Below are positions 1-10,866 of a DNA stretch of 43,799 bases, in pieces. Origin of the DNA: Streptomyces adustus (lineage in GTDB: Bacteria > Actinomycetota > Actinomycetes > Streptomycetales > Streptomycetaceae); NCBI RefSeq assembly GCF_009377175.1, contig NZ_VJZD01000056.1, positions 1 through 43,799 on the forward strand, written 5' to 3'. The translations under genes and the position numbers were made by a program. Every line of letters begins with the position of its first letter. The first letter of the stretch is position 1. A model generated the notes under the pieces. It did no database searches, had not been told where the DNA came from, and was given only the letters and a program-made list of their open reading frames with translations.

Positions 1-18
1 CCCCCAAGGAGGCCCGCA

Positions 19-987
19 GTGAACGACGCGCTGGATGTCGCCCTGCGACTCCTCGTCGTCTTCGGCGTCTTCCTCACCTTCCCGCTGATCGTCGGTCAGA
101 CCGAGCACAAGGTGATGGCCCACATGCAGGGCCGCCTCGGCCCGATGTACGCCGGTGGCTTCCACGGCTGGGCCCAGCTGGTCGCGGACGGCGTGAAGTT
201 CGCGCAGAAGGAGGACGTGGTCCCGGCGGGCGCGGACCGCCGTGTCTTCCAGCTGGCCCCCGCCGTGGCCCTGCTGCCCTACCTCCTGGTGCTGCTCGCC
301 ATCCCGATCGGCCCGGGGGAGGGCGCGGTCGGCCAGGTCGTCGACGCGGGCATCTTCTTCGTGCTCGCCGTGATGGGCGTGGGCGTCCTCGGCTCCCTCA
401 TGGCCGGCTGGGCCTCCGCCAACAAGTTCTCCCTCCTCGGCGGCCTGCGCACCGCCGCCCAGCTCCTCGCCTACGAACTGCCGATGCTGCTCGCCGCCGC
501 CTCGGTGGCGATGGCGGCCGGCACGGTCTCCCTGCCCGGCATCGTGGCCTCCTTCCACTGGTGGTGGCTGCCCTGGCAGCTCACCGGCGCGTTCGTCTTC
601 TTCATCGCCGGCCTCGCCGAACTCCAGCGCCCGCCCTTCGACATGCCCGTCGCCGACTCGGAGATCATCTTCGGCGCGTACACCGAGTACACCGGTCTGC
701 GGTTCGCCCTCTTCCTCCTCGCCGAGTACGCCGGAATCGTCGTCCTGTGCGCGCTGACCACCGTGCTCTTCCTGGGCGGCTGGCACGGCCCGTGGGGCGC
801 CGAGGGCCTCGGCTGGGTCTGGACCCTGCTGAAGACCGCGCTGCTCGCCTTCGTCGTGATCTGGCTCCGCGTCACCTACCCCCGGCTGCGCGAGGACCAG
901 CTCCAGAGGTTCTCCTGGACCCTCCTCGTCCCGCTCTCCCTCGCCCAGATCGCCCTCACCGGCATCGTCAAGGTGGTGATCTCCTAA
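19..987 (+). CDS. nuoH: NADH-quinone oxidoreductase subunit H
   Basis: This is a 322-residue, very hydrophobic protein starting at GTG, with AAGGAGG at 6-12 giving good spacing. NuoH is the membrane subunit that joins the peripheral and membrane arms of complex I and lines the quinone chamber. The quinone-site loop is visible around residues 195-222 ([16 protein letters not shown], then EYTGLRF), close to the family pattern. It is the first of seven genes coupled by overlaps or very short gaps. NuoH from the 14-gene Streptomyces operon usually carries a long C-terminal extension (recalled, about 450 residues). The lack of one here suggests the second, partial nuo cluster. The upstream genes lie outside the window. 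Confidence 0.95.
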   Translation: MNDALDVALRLLVVFGVFLTFPLIVGQTEHKVMAHMQGRLGPMYAGGFHGWAQLVADGVKFAQKEDVVPAGADRRVFQLAPAVALLPYLLVLLAIPIGPGEGAVGQVVDAGIFFVLAVMGVGVLGSLMAGWASANKFSLLGGLRTAAQLLAYELPMLLAAASVAMAAGTVSLPGIVASFHWWWLPWQLTGAFVFFIAGLAELQRPPFDMPVADSEIIFGAYTEYTGLRFALFLLAEYAGIVVLCALTTVLFLGGWHGPWGAEGLGWVWTLLKTALLAFVVIWLRVTYPRLREDQLQRFSWTLLVPLSLAQIALTGIVKVVIS

Positions 988-1547
988 TGGCCCCCTTCCC
1001 CGGCTCCGGACTGGCCAAGGGCCTGGCCGTCACCCTGCGCACGATGACGAGGAAGACGGTCACCGAGCAGTACCCGGACGTCCAGCCCGACCTCCCGCCC
1101 CGCACCCGCGGTGTGATCGGCCTGTTCGAGGAGAACTGCACGGTCTGCATGCTGTGCGCCCGTGAGTGCCCCGACTGGTGCATCTACATCGACTCCCACA
1201 AGGAGACGGTCCCGCCCGCGGCCCCCGGCGGCCGCGAGCGCAGCCGCAACGTCCTCGACCGCTTCGCCATCGACTTCTCCCTGTGCATGTACTGCGGTAT
1301 CTGCATCGAGGTGTGTCCTTTCGACGCCCTTTTCTGGTCACCGGAGTTCGAGTACGCCGAGACCGACATCCGTGAACTCACCCACGAACGCGACAAGCTC
1401 CGCGAGTGGATGTGGACGGTCCCGGCGCCGCCGGCCCTCGACCCGGCGGCGGAGGAACCCAAGGAGATCGCCGCCGCCCGCAAGACCGCCGAGAAACTGG
1501 CCGCCGCCCAGGACCGGCCGGACGAGCGGCAGGGGGAGCAGCCGTGA
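987..1547 (+). CDS. nuoI: NADH-quinone oxidoreductase subunit I (2x[4Fe-4S] ferredoxin)
   Basis: This 186-residue protein has two classic [4Fe-4S] motifs: [12 protein letters not shown] with Cys51, 54, 57 and 61, and [12 protein letters not shown] with Cys100, 103, 106 and 110. NuoI carries clusters N6a/N6b that pass electrons towards N2 and quinone. The ATG overlaps the nuoH stop (TAATG), so translation is probably coupled. The C-terminal 50 residues are Ala/Glu-rich and look like an unstructured tail. A soluble-arm subunit encoded among membrane subunits is the normal nuo order. Confidence 0.95.
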   Translation: MAPFPGSGLAKGLAVTLRTMTRKTVTEQYPDVQPDLPPRTRGVIGLFEENCTVCMLCARECPDWCIYIDSHKETVPPAAPGGRERSRNVLDRFAIDFSLCMYCGICIEVCPFDALFWSPEFEYAETDIRELTHERDKLREWMWTVPAPPALDPAAEEPKEIAAARKTAEKLAAAQDRPDERQGEQP

Positions 1548-2194
1548 CCCTCGCCGCCGCCGTCCCGCACGGCTTCCTCTCCCCGACGGGCGTGGAGATC
1601 GCCTTCCTCCTGGTCGGTCTGGTCACCTTCGGCGCCGCGCTCGTCACCGTCACCACCCGGCAACTGGTGCACGCCGCCCTGTGGCTCGTGGTGACCCTCG
1701 GCGGTCTGGCCGTCGAGTACCTTCTGCTGACCGCCGAGTTCATCGCCTGGGTGCAGGTCCTCATCTACGTCGGTTCCGTCGTCGTCCTCCTGCTGTTCGG
1801 TCTGATGCTCACCAGGGCTCCGATCGGCCGCTCCCCGGACGCCGACTCCGGCAACCGCTGGGCCGCCCTCACGGTGGCCGTTGCCGCGGCGGCCGCTCTG
1901 GTCTGGGTCGTCGTCGACGCCTTCCGCGCCACCTGGATCGACCTGGACGGAGAACCTGCCGGCACCACCCGCGTCACCGGCGAGAGCCTCTTCCAGAACT
2001 GGGTCCTCCCCTTCGAGGCCCTCTCCGTCCTCCTTCTCGCCGCGCTGGTCGGCGCGATCGTCCTGTCCCGCAAGGCGAAGGCGGACGCGACGGCGGCCGC
2101 CTCCCCGCGCACCCCCGGCCCTCGCCCGGACGGTGGCGGCAGCCCGGACCGGGCCCGCGGGGCCGCCGGGGCCGACCAGGAAGGCGCCCGCTGA
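1544..2194 (+). CDS. nuoJ: NADH-quinone oxidoreductase subunit J
   Basis: This is a 216-residue membrane protein with about five hydrophobic helices. The central segment [18 protein letters not shown] matches the conserved NuoJ helix 3 region near the proton path to NuoK. The GTG start overlaps the nuoI stop (GTGA) and follows GGGGGAG. The last 45 residues are Pro/Gly/Ala-rich and not membrane-like. It lies directly before nuoK, as in all nuo operons. Confidence 0.93.
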   Translation: MTLAAAVPHGFLSPTGVEIAFLLVGLVTFGAALVTVTTRQLVHAALWLVVTLGGLAVEYLLLTAEFIAWVQVLIYVGSVVVLLLFGLMLTRAPIGRSPDADSGNRWAALTVAVAAAAALVWVVVDAFRATWIDLDGEPAGTTRVTGESLFQNWVLPFEALSVLLLAALVGAIVLSRKAKADATAAASPRTPGPRPDGGGSPDRARGAAGADQEGAR

Positions 2195-2598
2195 TGCACC
2201 TCGTCTATCCCGCCGTGCTCTCCGCCCTCCTCTTCTGCACCGGCCTCTACGGCGTCCTCGCCCGCCGCAACGCGATCCTGGTCCTGATGTCGGTCGAGCT
2301 GATGCTCAACGCCGTCAACCTCAACCTGGTCGCCTTCGACGTCTGGCTCAGCAGGACCGCCGAGGAGACCCTGCACTCCGGCCAGGCCCTGACCCTGTTC
2401 ACCATCGCCATCGCGGCCGCCGAGATCGGCATCGGCCTGGCGATCGTCCTCGCCGTCCACCGCAACCGCGGCACCTCGGACATCGACAAGCTCCGCGACA
2501 CCGCCGAGGGCCCCGACAAGGACGGCCCCGACAGCGGCGCCCTCGCGGCACGGAAGGCCGACGACCAGGCCGGCGAGAAGGCTGAGGCCACCGCGTGA
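2194..2598 (+). CDS. nuoK: NADH-quinone oxidoreductase subunit K
   Basis: The protein has 134 residues and three predicted membrane helices in the first 90. The two buried glutamates that NuoK/MrpC proteins use for proton transfer are present at Glu35 ([16 protein letters not shown]) and Glu77 ([11 protein letters not shown]). The family is usually about 100 residues. Here a hydrophilic, charged tail of about 44 residues ([14 protein letters not shown] onward) is added. The ATG overlaps the nuoJ stop (TGATG) and the stop overlaps the nuoL GTG. Confidence 0.94.
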   Translation: MHLVYPAVLSALLFCTGLYGVLARRNAILVLMSVELMLNAVNLNLVAFDVWLSRTAEETLHSGQALTLFTIAIAAAEIGIGLAIVLAVHRNRGTSDIDKLRDTAEGPDKDGPDSGALAARKADDQAGEKAEATA

Positions 2599-4628
2599 CC
2601 ACGACAACCCTTGCCGCGCTCGTCCCCCTCCTTCCCTTCCTGGGCGCCGCGGCCGGACTGCTCCTGGGCCGCACGGCCCCCGGCCTCGTCCGCCCGCTCG
2701 CCGTGCTGCCGACGCTCGGGGCGCTCGTCCTGGCCGTACTGGTCGCGGTGCGCCAGGGCGGCGGCCCGGCGATCGACGCCGCCACCGAACTCACGCCCAC
2801 CGGCTCGGTGCCCATCGAACTCGCCCTGCACATCGACGGCTTCGCCGCCCTCGTCGCCATCCTGGTCGGCGTCGTCGCCACCTGCGTGCAGATCTATTCG
2901 ACGGGCTATCTGCACAACGACCCGCGCTACCCCTCCTACGCCGCCCTCGTCTCCCTGTTCACCTCCGCGATGCTCCTGGTCGTCTACTCCGGCGACCTGA
3001 TGGTGCTGCTGGTCGGCTGGGAAGTCATGGGCATCTGCTCCTACTTCCTGGTCGGCCACTACTGGGAGACAGCGGAGGCCCGCGCCGCCTCCCTGAAGGC
3101 CTTCCTGGTCACCAAGCTCGGCGACGTCCCCTTCCTGATCGGTCTGTTCGCCCTCGCCACCGACGCCGGCTCCTTCCGGATCACCAAGGTCCTCGGCGCC
3201 GTCGCGAGCGGCGGCATCCACCATGTGACCCTGGTCGCCCTGCTGCTCCTGGCAGGTGTGGCGGGCAAGTCGGCGCAGTTCCCGCTGCACACCTGGCTCC
3301 CCGACGCGATGGCGGGCCCCACCCCCGTCTCGGCGCTGATCCACGCCGCGACCATGGTGGCCGCCGGTGTCTACTTCGTCGCCCGGCTCCTCCCGCTCTT
3401 CCAGGCCTCCACGGCGGCCATGGTCGTCCTTGCCGTGATGGCCGCCGTCACCATGACGGGGGCGGCGCTCGCGGCGCTCGCCCAGGACGACATCAAACGC
3501 GTCCTCGCCTACTCGACGATCAGTCAGCTCGGCTACATGACCGGCGCCCTCGCCGTCGGCGACCGCGGTGCCGCCGTCTTCCACCTCCTCTCGCACGGCG
3601 CCTTCAAGGCGCTGCTGTTCCTCGCCGCCGGCGTGATCATCCACGCCACCGGCACCAACTCGCTCGCCGCCATGTCCCGGATGACGGGCCTGCGGGACCG
3701 CGTCCCGGACGCCTACTGGACGATGACCGTGGCGCTGCTCTCCCTGGCCGCGATCCCGCCGTTCAGCGGCTTCTTCTCCAAGGAGTCCGTCCTCGGCGCC
3801 GCCGAACACGTCATCACCGGCCACACCGAGCACGCCCCCGCCGCCGCGGGCTGGACCGTCCTCGTCGCCGGCCTGGCCACGGCCCTGCTCACCGCCGGGT
3901 ACGCGACCCGGCTGTGGCTGCTCGCCTTCCGCGGACAGGGTGCCGAGGTGCCGGGCCTCGCCCGGAGCACCGACCCCGGCCGGACCGAGGAGCACCGGGT
4001 CCGCGAGCCCCTCACCATGACCGTCGTGTTGTGGGTGCTCGCCGTCCCGTCCCTCGCCTTCGGCGGGTTCGCCTACGTGTCACTGCCCGCCTGGTTCGAC
4101 GGCCGCAGCCTGACCCCGACGCTCATGACGTCCATCCTCGGCACGGGCCTCGCCCTGGTCGGCGGACTGGTCACCTACGGCGCCTGGCAGCACGTCACCG
4201 CCCTCGCTCCCCGGGTGCCGCTCGGAGCGGTCGCCGCCCACCCCGGCGGCGACGCCGGACTCGTCGAGGCCGAGGCCATCGCCGCCCACGAGCCGGCCTA
4301 CGGGGACATCGCCCTGGCCCCCGACCCGGCCGACCCCGGCCGCCTCCTGCTCGGCCCGCTGCACCGCCACGCGGCCGCCGGCTTCCACCTGGACGCCCTG
4401 TACGGCGTGCTGTTCGTCCGCCCGGTCCAGGCCGGAGCGAGCCTCGTGCAGTTCCTCGACCGCGAGGTCGTCGACACCTACGTACGCGGCGCGGGCGCCC
4501 TACCCCGCTGGCTCGGTGCCGCCGTACGACGGGCCCAGACCGGCAATGTGCAGACCTATGTGAGCGCGCTGCTCGCCGGCGCCGTCGTCCTGACGGTCGC
4601 CGCCGTCCTCGTCGCCACGGGAGCGTGA
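2595..4628 (+). CDS. nuoL: NADH-quinone oxidoreductase subunit L
   Basis: At 677 residues this is the largest antiporter-like subunit of complex I, at the distal end of the membrane arm. Expected functional residues are visible: Glu143 in the helix-5 motif [18 protein letters not shown] and Lys225 in [26 protein letters not shown] long C-terminal part, including the [13 protein letters not shown] segment, corresponds to the region that leads into the lateral helix. The GTG start overlaps the nuoK stop (GTGA). The length is normal for the family. Confidence 0.96.
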   Translation: MTTTTLAALVPLLPFLGAAAGLLLGRTAPGLVRPLAVLPTLGALVLAVLVAVRQGGGPAIDAATELTPTGSVPIELALHIDGFAALVAILVGVVATCVQIYSTGYLHNDPRYPSYAALVSLFTSAMLLVVYSGDLMVLLVGWEVMGICSYFLVGHYWETAEARAASLKAFLVTKLGDVPFLIGLFALATDAGSFRITKVLGAVASGGIHHVTLVALLLLAGVAGKSAQFPLHTWLPDAMAGPTPVSALIHAATMVAAGVYFVARLLPLFQASTAAMVVLAVMAAVTMTGAALAALAQDDIKRVLAYSTISQLGYMTGALAVGDRGAAVFHLLSHGAFKALLFLAAGVIIHATGTNSLAAMSRMTGLRDRVPDAYWTMTVALLSLAAIPPFSGFFSKESVLGAAEHVITGHTEHAPAAAGWTVLVAGLATALLTAGYATRLWLLAFRGQGAEVPGLARSTDPGRTEEHRVREPLTMTVVLWVLAVPSLAFGGFAYVSLPAWFDGRSLTPTLMTSILGTGLALVGGLVTYGAWQHVTALAPRVPLGAVAAHPGGDAGLVEAEAIAAHEPAYGDIALAPDPADPGRLLLGPLHRHAAAGFHLDALYGVLFVRPVQAGASLVQFLDREVVDTYVRGAGALPRWLGAAVRRAQTGNVQTYVSALLAGAVVLTVAAVLVATGA

Positions 4629-4634
4629 GCAGGC

Positions 4635-6218
4635 GTGATCGATATCAACGAGTCCGTGATGCAGTTCCTTCTGGCGTTCGTCGTCGTCGGCCCGCTCCTC
4701 GGTGCCGCCGCCGCCCTGCTGCCGGCCCCGCCCGGACTGAAGGGGAAGTCGCCCGAGCAGGCCGTGCTGCGGCACGGCGTGACCGTCACCGGCGTCGTCC
4801 TGCTGGCCGCGATCGTCCTGGCGCTCGGCTTCGACCACGACCACCCGTCGAAGATGCAGGCCAGTACGGACATCAGCTGGATCCCCGCGCTCGACGTGCG
4901 GATCCACCTCGGCGTGGACGGCATCTCCCTCCCCCTTCTGGTCCTGAGCGCGCTGCTGACCTTCCTGTGCGCGCTGTACTCCTACTTCAAGCCGCCCGCG
5001 GGCCCGACCCCGAAGGCGTTCGTCGCACTGCTGCTCGTCCTGGAGTCCGGCACCCTCGCCACCTTCGCCGTCCTCGACCTGCTGCTGTTCTTCCTCGCCT
5101 TCGAGACGGTCCTGATCCCGATGTACTTCCTCATCGCCCGCTGGGGCGGTGCCGGGCGGGCCCAGGCGGCCTGGAAGTTCATCCTCTTCACGCTGCTCGG
5201 TTCGGTCGTCATGCTGCTCGGCCTGCTCCTGATCGGAATCAAGGCGGGCACGTTCGACATGGTGGCACTCGCCACTGACAACGGCCGGTCGTTGACCACA
5301 TCCGTGCAGGTCATCGCCGCTCTGGCGATCGGGATCGGGCTCGCGGTGAAGACGCCGATGTGGCCGCTGCACAGCTGGCTGCCCGACGCCCACACCGCCG
5401 CGCCGACCGTCGGCTCGGTCCTGCTGGCCGGCGTGCTGCTGAAGATGGGCACGTACGGGTTCGTGCGCATCCTCCTGCCGATCACGCCCGACGGCATGAG
5501 CACCTTCGCGCCCTACCTCGCCGCCTTCGCCGTCGTCGGGATCGTCTACGGATCCCTGGCCTGCCTCGCCCTCGCCAAACAGGGCGCGAAGGGCGACCTC
5601 AAGCGGCTGATCGCCTACTCCTCCGTCGGCCACATGGGCTTCGTCCTGCTCGGCATCGCGACGATGACCCCGACCGGCGTGAACGGCGCCCTGTTCGCCA
5701 ACATCGCCCACGGCCTCATCACCGGCCTGCTCTTCTTCCTGGTCGGCGCCCTGAAGGACCGCACCGGCAGCACCGACCTCGACACCCTCGCCGAGGGCAC
5801 CGGCGCAGCGCTCTACGGCCGGGCCCCGCGCCTGGGCGGCCTGCTCGCCTTCGCCGCGGTCGCCTCGCTGGGCCTGCCCGGCCTCGCCGGGTTCTGGGGC
5901 GAGATGCTGGCGCTGTTCGGCGCGTTCGACCCCGCCGCGGGACTCAGCCGGCCCGCCTTCCTCACCTTCATGGCGATCGCCGCGTTCGGCACGCTGCTCA
6001 CGGCCGCGTACATGCTCATCGTGGTCCGGCGCGTCTGCATGGGTGCCGTCCCGTCGGACCCGCAGCGGACCGGGCGGCTCGCCGACGTCCAGAGCTACGA
6101 GTTCGCGGCCTGGACCCCGCTCGTCGTCCTCACCGTCCTGGCCGGGCTGTGGCCGCGGGCCCTTCTCGGCCTGACCGACCCGGCCGTGCAGCAGCTCCTC
6201 GCAGGAGGCACCCGATGA
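4635..6218 (+). CDS. nuoM: NADH-quinone oxidoreductase subunit M
   Basis: This is a 527-residue antiporter-like proton-pumping subunit. Glu157 (FETVLIPMYFLIARWG) and Lys239 (VKTPMWPLHSWLPDAHTAAPT) match the conserved pumping residues. The GTG start lies 6 nt after the nuoL stop. The nearby in-frame GTG and ATG codons at residues 8-9 are alternative starts. The stop overlaps the nuoN ATG (ATGA). The protein is complete, with no sign of decay. Confidence 0.95.
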   Translation: MIDINESVMQFLLAFVVVGPLLGAAAALLPAPPGLKGKSPEQAVLRHGVTVTGVVLLAAIVLALGFDHDHPSKMQASTDISWIPALDVRIHLGVDGISLPLLVLSALLTFLCALYSYFKPPAGPTPKAFVALLLVLESGTLATFAVLDLLLFFLAFETVLIPMYFLIARWGGAGRAQAAWKFILFTLLGSVVMLLGLLLIGIKAGTFDMVALATDNGRSLTTSVQVIAALAIGIGLAVKTPMWPLHSWLPDAHTAAPTVGSVLLAGVLLKMGTYGFVRILLPITPDGMSTFAPYLAAFAVVGIVYGSLACLALAKQGAKGDLKRLIAYSSVGHMGFVLLGIATMTPTGVNGALFANIAHGLITGLLFFLVGALKDRTGSTDLDTLAEGTGAALYGRAPRLGGLLAFAAVASLGLPGLAGFWGEMLALFGAFDPAAGLSRPAFLTFMAIAAFGTLLTAAYMLIVVRRVCMGAVPSDPQRTGRLADVQSYEFAAWTPLVVLTVLAGLWPRALLGLTDPAVQQLLAGGTR

Positions 6219-7786
6219 GCGTCCCGGCCCTGACCGCGGCCCAGCCCCTGGCCGAGTCCACGGCACAGTCCGCCGCCCAGTCCCTGGTCCAGTCCGTCGA
6301 CTGGCTCGCCATCGCGCCGCCCACCCTCGTGGCCGTGGTGGGACTCGCCGTCCTCGTCGCCGACCTGTTCCTGCCCGAGGCCAGGAAGGCCGTGCTCGGC
6401 TGGGTCTCGGTCGCGGGACTCGCCGCGGCCGCGCTCCTGCTGCTGCCCCTGCGCGACGGCGACCGTTCCACCTTCTGCCTCACCGGCCAGCCGGCGGTGT
6501 GCAGCTACACCGTGGACCGCTTCACCCTCGTCGTGCAGCTCCTGGTCCTCGGCGGCGCCCTCCTCGCGGCGCTCCTGTCCGTCACCACCCTGAAGGACGC
6601 CGACAAGGGACTGCCCGAGGGGGAGTACTGGTTCCTGCTGCTGTCCTCCGCCGCGGGCGCCGCCCTGCTGCCCGCCTCCCGCGACCTCGCCACCCTCGTC
6701 GTCGCCCTGGAGGTCGCCTCCCTGCCCGCGTTCGCCCTGGTCGGCATCCGGCACGGCGACCGGAAGTCGTCCGAGGCGGCGCTGAAGTTCTTCCTGTCCT
6801 CGGTGACCGCGACCGCGGTCAGCCTGATGGGCATCAGCTTCGTGTACGCCTGCACCGGCAGCCTCTACCTCACCCAGGTCGCCGACCGCATCCAGCACGT
6901 CGACGGCCGCCTCCACACCCTCGCCGCGGCCGGCGTCGTCCTCACCCTCGTCGGGTTCGCCTTCAAGACGGCCGCCGTCCCCTTCCACTTCTGGGTGCCC
7001 GACACCTACGTGGGAGCACCCCTGCCCATCGCCGCCTATCTGTCGGTGGTCGGCAAGGCGGTCGGCTTCTCCGGGCTGATCCTCGTCACCGTCGTCGCCC
7101 TCCCGTCGTACGCCGACGCCTGGGGCCCGGCGCTGGCCGGGCTGGCCGCACTCACCATGACCGTCGGCAACGTCGGCGCGCTGCGCCAGCAGGCCACGCG
7201 CGCGTACAGCGCGGTACGGCTGCTCGCGTGGTCGTCGGTCGGCCAGGCCGGCTACCTCCTCGTGCCGATCGCCGCCGCCGCGTACTCCGACGATCCGCAG
7301 AAGTCGGTCGGCTCCACGCTCGCGTACGCACTGATGTACGCGGCCGTGAACCTGGGCGCCTTCGCGGTGGCCGCCCTGGTCGGCCGCAGGAGCCCCCTGA
7401 ACCGCCTCACGGACTATCGCGGCCTCTACGCCTCGAACCCCCTGGCCGCCCTGCTCCTGGCCTTCTTCCTGCTCTGCCTCGCCGGACTGCCGCCGGGCGT
7501 CATCGGCCTGTTCGCGAAGGTCACCGTGTTCTCGGCGGCCGTCGACGCGGGCCTGGGCTGGCTCGCCGTGGTGATGGCCGTCAACGTGGTGATCGCGCTC
7601 TTCTACTACCTCCAGTGGACGACGCTGCTGTTCCGCGCGCCCGAGGGCGCGCCCGAGGGCGAGCCCGAGCGGCATCGCGTCCCGGCTCCCCTCACCGCCG
7701 CCATCGCCCTGACCGGCGTCCTGGGCATCGCCCTGTCCGGCGCGCCGCAGCTGGTCCTGCGCTTCGCCGCCACCGGGCTGTTCTGA
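6215..7786 (+). CDS. nuoN: NADH-quinone oxidoreductase subunit N
   Basis: This 523-residue protein is the third antiporter-like subunit and the last gene of the cluster. Glu166 ([17 protein letters not shown]) and Lys251 ([16 protein letters not shown]) are in the expected helices. ATG is chosen because it overlaps the nuoM stop (ATGA) and follows GGAGG. The first 30 residues form an unusual Gln/Ser/Ala repeat-like stretch ([11 protein letters not shown]) before helix 1. A 190-bp gap separates it from the next gene. Confidence 0.95.
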   Translation: MSVPALTAAQPLAESTAQSAAQSLVQSVDWLAIAPPTLVAVVGLAVLVADLFLPEARKAVLGWVSVAGLAAAALLLLPLRDGDRSTFCLTGQPAVCSYTVDRFTLVVQLLVLGGALLAALLSVTTLKDADKGLPEGEYWFLLLSSAAGAALLPASRDLATLVVALEVASLPAFALVGIRHGDRKSSEAALKFFLSSVTATAVSLMGISFVYACTGSLYLTQVADRIQHVDGRLHTLAAAGVVLTLVGFAFKTAAVPFHFWVPDTYVGAPLPIAAYLSVVGKAVGFSGLILVTVVALPSYADAWGPALAGLAALTMTVGNVGALRQQATRAYSAVRLLAWSSVGQAGYLLVPIAAAAYSDDPQKSVGSTLAYALMYAAVNLGAFAVAALVGRRSPLNRLTDYRGLYASNPLAALLLAFFLLCLAGLPPGVIGLFAKVTVFSAAVDAGLGWLAVVMAVNVVIALFYYLQWTTLLFRAPEGAPEGEPERHRVPAPLTAAIALTGVLGIALSGAPQLVLRFAATGLF

Positions 7787-7851
7787 GACCGGCGCGGCAA
7801 GAGCTCCGAGCCCGTCACCCGGACGGCGGAGGCGCCCGGTCGCGGGCACAA

Positions 7852-7879
7852 GGGAACTCGGCGCTCCCGCCTGGCGTTG
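7852..7879 (+). promoter_or_regulatory. SigR-like promoter upstream of htpX
   Basis: GGGAAC at 7852-7857 and GTTG at 7876-7879 are separated by exactly 18 nt after GGAAC. This matches the known Streptomyces SigR (thiol-oxidative stress ECF sigma) pattern GGAAY-N18-GTT. It lies about 100 nt upstream of the htpX start. Regulation by SigR is an inference from this match only. Confidence 0.45.
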
Positions 7880-7976
7880 TCGAGAGCGGGAGGGTCCACT
7901 GGACGTGACACGACACCAGTGGCATCGGAGACAGCAAGCAAAGGGTTCCCCTGCTGCACCACTTGGAGGGCGTACC

Positions 7977-8840
7977 GTGCACCGCCGGCACAACGGGCTC
8001 AGGACCGCAGTCCTCCTCGGGGGACTGTCCGCACTCATCATCCTGATCGGCAGCTTCTTCGGCCGTACGGGCCTGATCGTCGCGGTCGTCGTCGCACTCG
8101 GCACCAACGCGTACGCGTACTGGAACAGCGACAAACTGGCGCTACGCGCGATGCGTGCCCGCCCGGTCAGCGAGTTCGAGGCCCCGGCGCTGTACCGCAT
8201 GGTCCGCGAGCTCTCCACCCAGGCCCGCCAGCCCATGCCGCGCCTGTATATCTCCCCGACGGAGGCCCCGAACGCCTTCGCGACCGGCCGCAACCCGCGC
8301 AACGCCGCCGTGTGCTGCACCGAGGGGATCCTGCGCATCCTGGACGAGCGCGAACTGCGCGGGGTCATCGGCCACGAGCTCAGCCACGTCTACAACCGCG
8401 ACATCCTGATCTCGTCCGTCGCCGGCGCCCTCGCGTCGGTGATCATGTTCCTGGTCAACTTCGCCTGGCTCATCCCGGTCGGCCGCTCGGACGACGACGA
8501 CGGCCCCGGCTTCCTGGGCCTGCTGCTGATCATGATCCTGGGCCCGTTGGCGGCCTCCGTCATCCAACTGGCCATCAGCCGCTCCAGGGAGTACGAGGCG
8601 GACGCCTCCGGCGCCCAGCTCACCGGCGACCCGATAGCGCTCGCCGGCGCCCTGCGCAAACTCGACGCCGGCACCAAGCAGCTGCCGCTGCCTCCGGAGC
8701 CGCGCATCGAGACCGCGAGCCACATGATGATCGCGAACCCGTTCCGGCCCGGCCAGGGGCTGTCGAAGATGTTCTCCACCCACCCGCCGATGGCGGAGCG
8801 CATCGCCCGCCTGGAGCGCATGGCGGGCCGCCAAGCGTAG
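7977..8840 (+). CDS. htpX: HtpX-type membrane zinc metalloprotease (M48)
   Basis: The protein has 287 residues. The GTG start at 7977 is chosen over the upstream ATG because GGAGGG sits 7 nt before it and the protein then opens [15 protein letters not shown] with an N-terminal helix pair. The zinc motif HELSH is at residues 133-137, with the third ligand in SREYEAD downstream. HtpX proteases degrade or clip misfolded inner-membrane proteins under stress. It follows the nuo cluster but is separately promoted, with a SigR-like promoter about 100 nt upstream. The acidic run DDDDG between the last two helices is a small peculiarity. Confidence 0.93.
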   Translation: MHRRHNGLRTAVLLGGLSALIILIGSFFGRTGLIVAVVVALGTNAYAYWNSDKLALRAMRARPVSEFEAPALYRMVRELSTQARQPMPRLYISPTEAPNAFATGRNPRNAAVCCTEGILRILDERELRGVIGHELSHVYNRDILISSVAGALASVIMFLVNFAWLIPVGRSDDDDGPGFLGLLLIMILGPLAASVIQLAISRSREYEADASGAQLTGDPIALAGALRKLDAGTKQLPLPPEPRIETASHMMIANPFRPGQGLSKMFSTHPPMAERIARLERMAGRQA

Positions 8841-8846
8841 GGCCAG

Positions 8847-8887
8847 TCGGCGGCCGCCGCACGTAACCGTCGGTCAGCGGCCGCCGA
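8847..8887. terminator. Candidate terminator between convergent htpX and yccF genes
   Basis: An 11-bp perfect inverted repeat (TCGGCGGCCGC at 8847-8857 with its complement at 8877-8887) sits between the convergent stops and overlaps the end of the minus-strand gene. There is no clear T-tract, as is common in Streptomyces. Confidence 0.45.
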
Positions 8888-9275
8888 ACCGCTCGTCCGT
8901 CGACACCACTTCGCGACCCAGCGGCATCAGGGAGATCGGGATCAGCTTCAGGTTGGCCCAGCCGAACGGGATGCCGATGATCGACACGAAGAGCGGGATG
9001 CTGGTGACCAGGTGCGCCAGGGCCAGCCACCAGCCCGCGAAGATCACCCAGATCACGTTGCCGATGAACGACGCGGCTCCGGCGCCCGGCCGTTCCACCG
9101 TGGTCCGGCCGAACGGCCACAGCACGAACCCGGCGATGCGCAGCGACGCGATCCCGAACGGGATCGTGATGATCAGTACGAAACAGATCAGGGCGGCGAT
9201 CGTGTACGCGATGGCCATCCAGATGCCGCAGAAGACCAGCCACACGATGTTCAGCAACAGGTTGAACAGCTTCAT
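8874..9275 (-). CDS. YccF domain membrane protein
   Basis: This is a 133-residue membrane protein. ATG at 9275 is preceded by GGAGAGG and starts MKLFNLLLNIVW, the standard YccF opening. Two similar halves are visible, each with the pattern IPFG followed by an aliphatic stretch and PFGR or PLGRE (TIPFGIASLRIAGFVLWPFGR and IIGIPFGWANLKLIPISLMPLGRE), as expected for duplicated YccF domains. The biochemical function of the family is unknown. It converges with htpX. Confidence 0.88.
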   Translation of the reverse strand: MKLFNLLLNIVWLVFCGIWMAIAYTIAALICFVLIITIPFGIASLRIAGFVLWPFGRTTVERPGAGAASFIGNVIWVIFAGWWLALAHLVTSIPLFVSIIGIPFGWANLKLIPISLMPLGREVVSTDERFGGR

Positions 9276-9462
9276 GATCAGTACCTCTCCCCAGGTGGCT
9301 GCGCGGACACCGTCCGTCCCGGACAAGTATGAGCGGGTGGAGCGCCCGACCGTGAGCTGCGGCGACCTTGTGGCGTGATCGGGAACATCCGGAGACGAAC
9401 ATCCCCGGAATCCACGTAGCGCCACACCTCACCGCACCGCCGCACGGTCGCCGTCGTCATCC

Positions 9463-10701
9463 TCACCGCCGCCACTGCCGTACGCCGTACAGGACGATCC
9501 CCGCGGCCAGCACGCCCGCGCCCACCGCCACCGATGCCCAGGGCAGCGCGAACGCCAGCACCACGCAGCCCAGCAGCCCCGCCACCGGCACCACCCGGGC
9601 CGTCGGGGCCGGGTCGAGGGTCCAGGCCGAGGCGTTGGCGACCGCGTAGTACGTCAGCACGCCGAAGGAGGAGAAGCCGATCGCGCCGCGCAGGTCCACC
9701 GTGGCGGCGAGCACCGCGACCACAGCCCCCACGGCCAGCTCGGCCCGGTGCGGTACCCGGAACCGCGGATGCACGGCCGCCAGCGCGCCCGGCAGATGCC
9801 GGTCCCGGGCCATGGCCAGCGTGGTCCGCGAGACACCGAGGATCAGCGCGAGCAGCGACCCCAGAGCGGCCAGGGCCGCCCCGGCCCGGACCACCGGCAC
9901 CAGCGCGGGCGCCCCGGCCGCCCGTACCGCGTCCGCCAGCGGCGCCGCCGCGCGCGCGAGCCCGTCCGGCCCCAGCACGGACAGGACGGCCACCGCCACG
10001 CACGCGTACACCACCAGCGTGATCCCCAGGGCCAGCGGGACCGCCCGCGGAATGGTGCGCGCCGGATCCCGTACCTCCTCGCCGAGGGTCGCGATGCGCG
10101 CGTACCCGGCGAACGCGAAGAACAGCAGCCCGGCGGCCTGGAGCACCCCGCCCACGCCCCCGGAGGCCCCGGCGCCCAGCCGTCCGGCGCCGGACGCCCC
10201 GGACCCCAGGCACACGACCACCACGGCGGCGAGCACGGCCAGCACCACCGCCACGATCGACCGCGTCAGCCACGCCGACTTCTGGACACCGCCGTAGTTC
10301 ACCGCGGTCAGCGCCACCACGGCCGCCACCGCCACCGCATGTGCCTGTTCCGGCCAGAGGTACGTGCCCACCGTCAGCGCCATCGCCGCGCACGAGGCGG
10401 TCTTGCCGACCACGAACGACCAGCCCGCGAGATACCCCCAGAACGCCCCGAGCCGCTCGCGCCCGTACACGTACGTGCCGCCCGAGGCGGGATAGCGGGC
10501 CGCGAGCCGGGCGGACGAGGTGGCGTTGCAGTACGCGACCACCGCGGCCAGGGCGAGCCCGAGCAGCAGCCCGGAGCCGGCGGCCCGCGCCGCGGGCCCC
10601 AGCGCCGCGAAGACGCCTGCGCCGATCATCGAGCCGAGACCGATGACGACGGCGTCGCCCAGGCCCAGCGTCCGCCGCAGTTCAGAGCCGGACTGTGTCA
10701 T
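9463..10701 (-). CDS. APC-superfamily amino acid permease
   Basis: This 412-residue transporter has about 11-12 helices. The helix-1 motif GLGSMIGAGVFAALGPAA is the unwound substrate-binding segment of APC (amino acid-polyamine-cation) permeases. The helix-6 segment LLFFAFAGYARIATLGEEVRDPARTIPRA is also typical. The ATG at 10701 gives MTQSGSELRRTLGLGDAVVIG, and an upstream in-frame GTG is less likely. It is at the short end for APC members. The substrate cannot be inferred. It is transcribed divergently from the glsB-like gene. Confidence 0.88.
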   Translation of the reverse strand: MTQSGSELRRTLGLGDAVVIGLGSMIGAGVFAALGPAARAAGSGLLLGLALAAVVAYCNATSSARLAARYPASGGTYVYGRERLGAFWGYLAGWSFVVGKTASCAAMALTVGTYLWPEQAHAVAVAAVVALTAVNYGGVQKSAWLTRSIVAVVLAVLAAVVVVCLGSGASGAGRLGAGASGGVGGVLQAAGLLFFAFAGYARIATLGEEVRDPARTIPRAVPLALGITLVVYACVAVAVLSVLGPDGLARAAAPLADAVRAAGAPALVPVVRAGAALAALGSLLALILGVSRTTLAMARDRHLPGALAAVHPRFRVPHRAELAVGAVVAVLAATVDLRGAIGFSSFGVLTYYAVANASAWTLDPAPTARVVPVAGLLGCVVLAFALPWASVAVGAGVLAAGIVLYGVRQWRR

Positions 10702-10866
10702 GGGCGGCACCCTACTGACCGCCGCAACCGCCGGGAGGCGCGGTGGCGTCCTCCTGACCGACACGCCATGAACGGGCGTGACGAGAACAGCGGAACACGG
10801 TCCGGCCGGAAGAAAGTCACAGCGCCGGGACAGTGCAAGCACGACCTGGAGGGGCAGGTTCACGGC

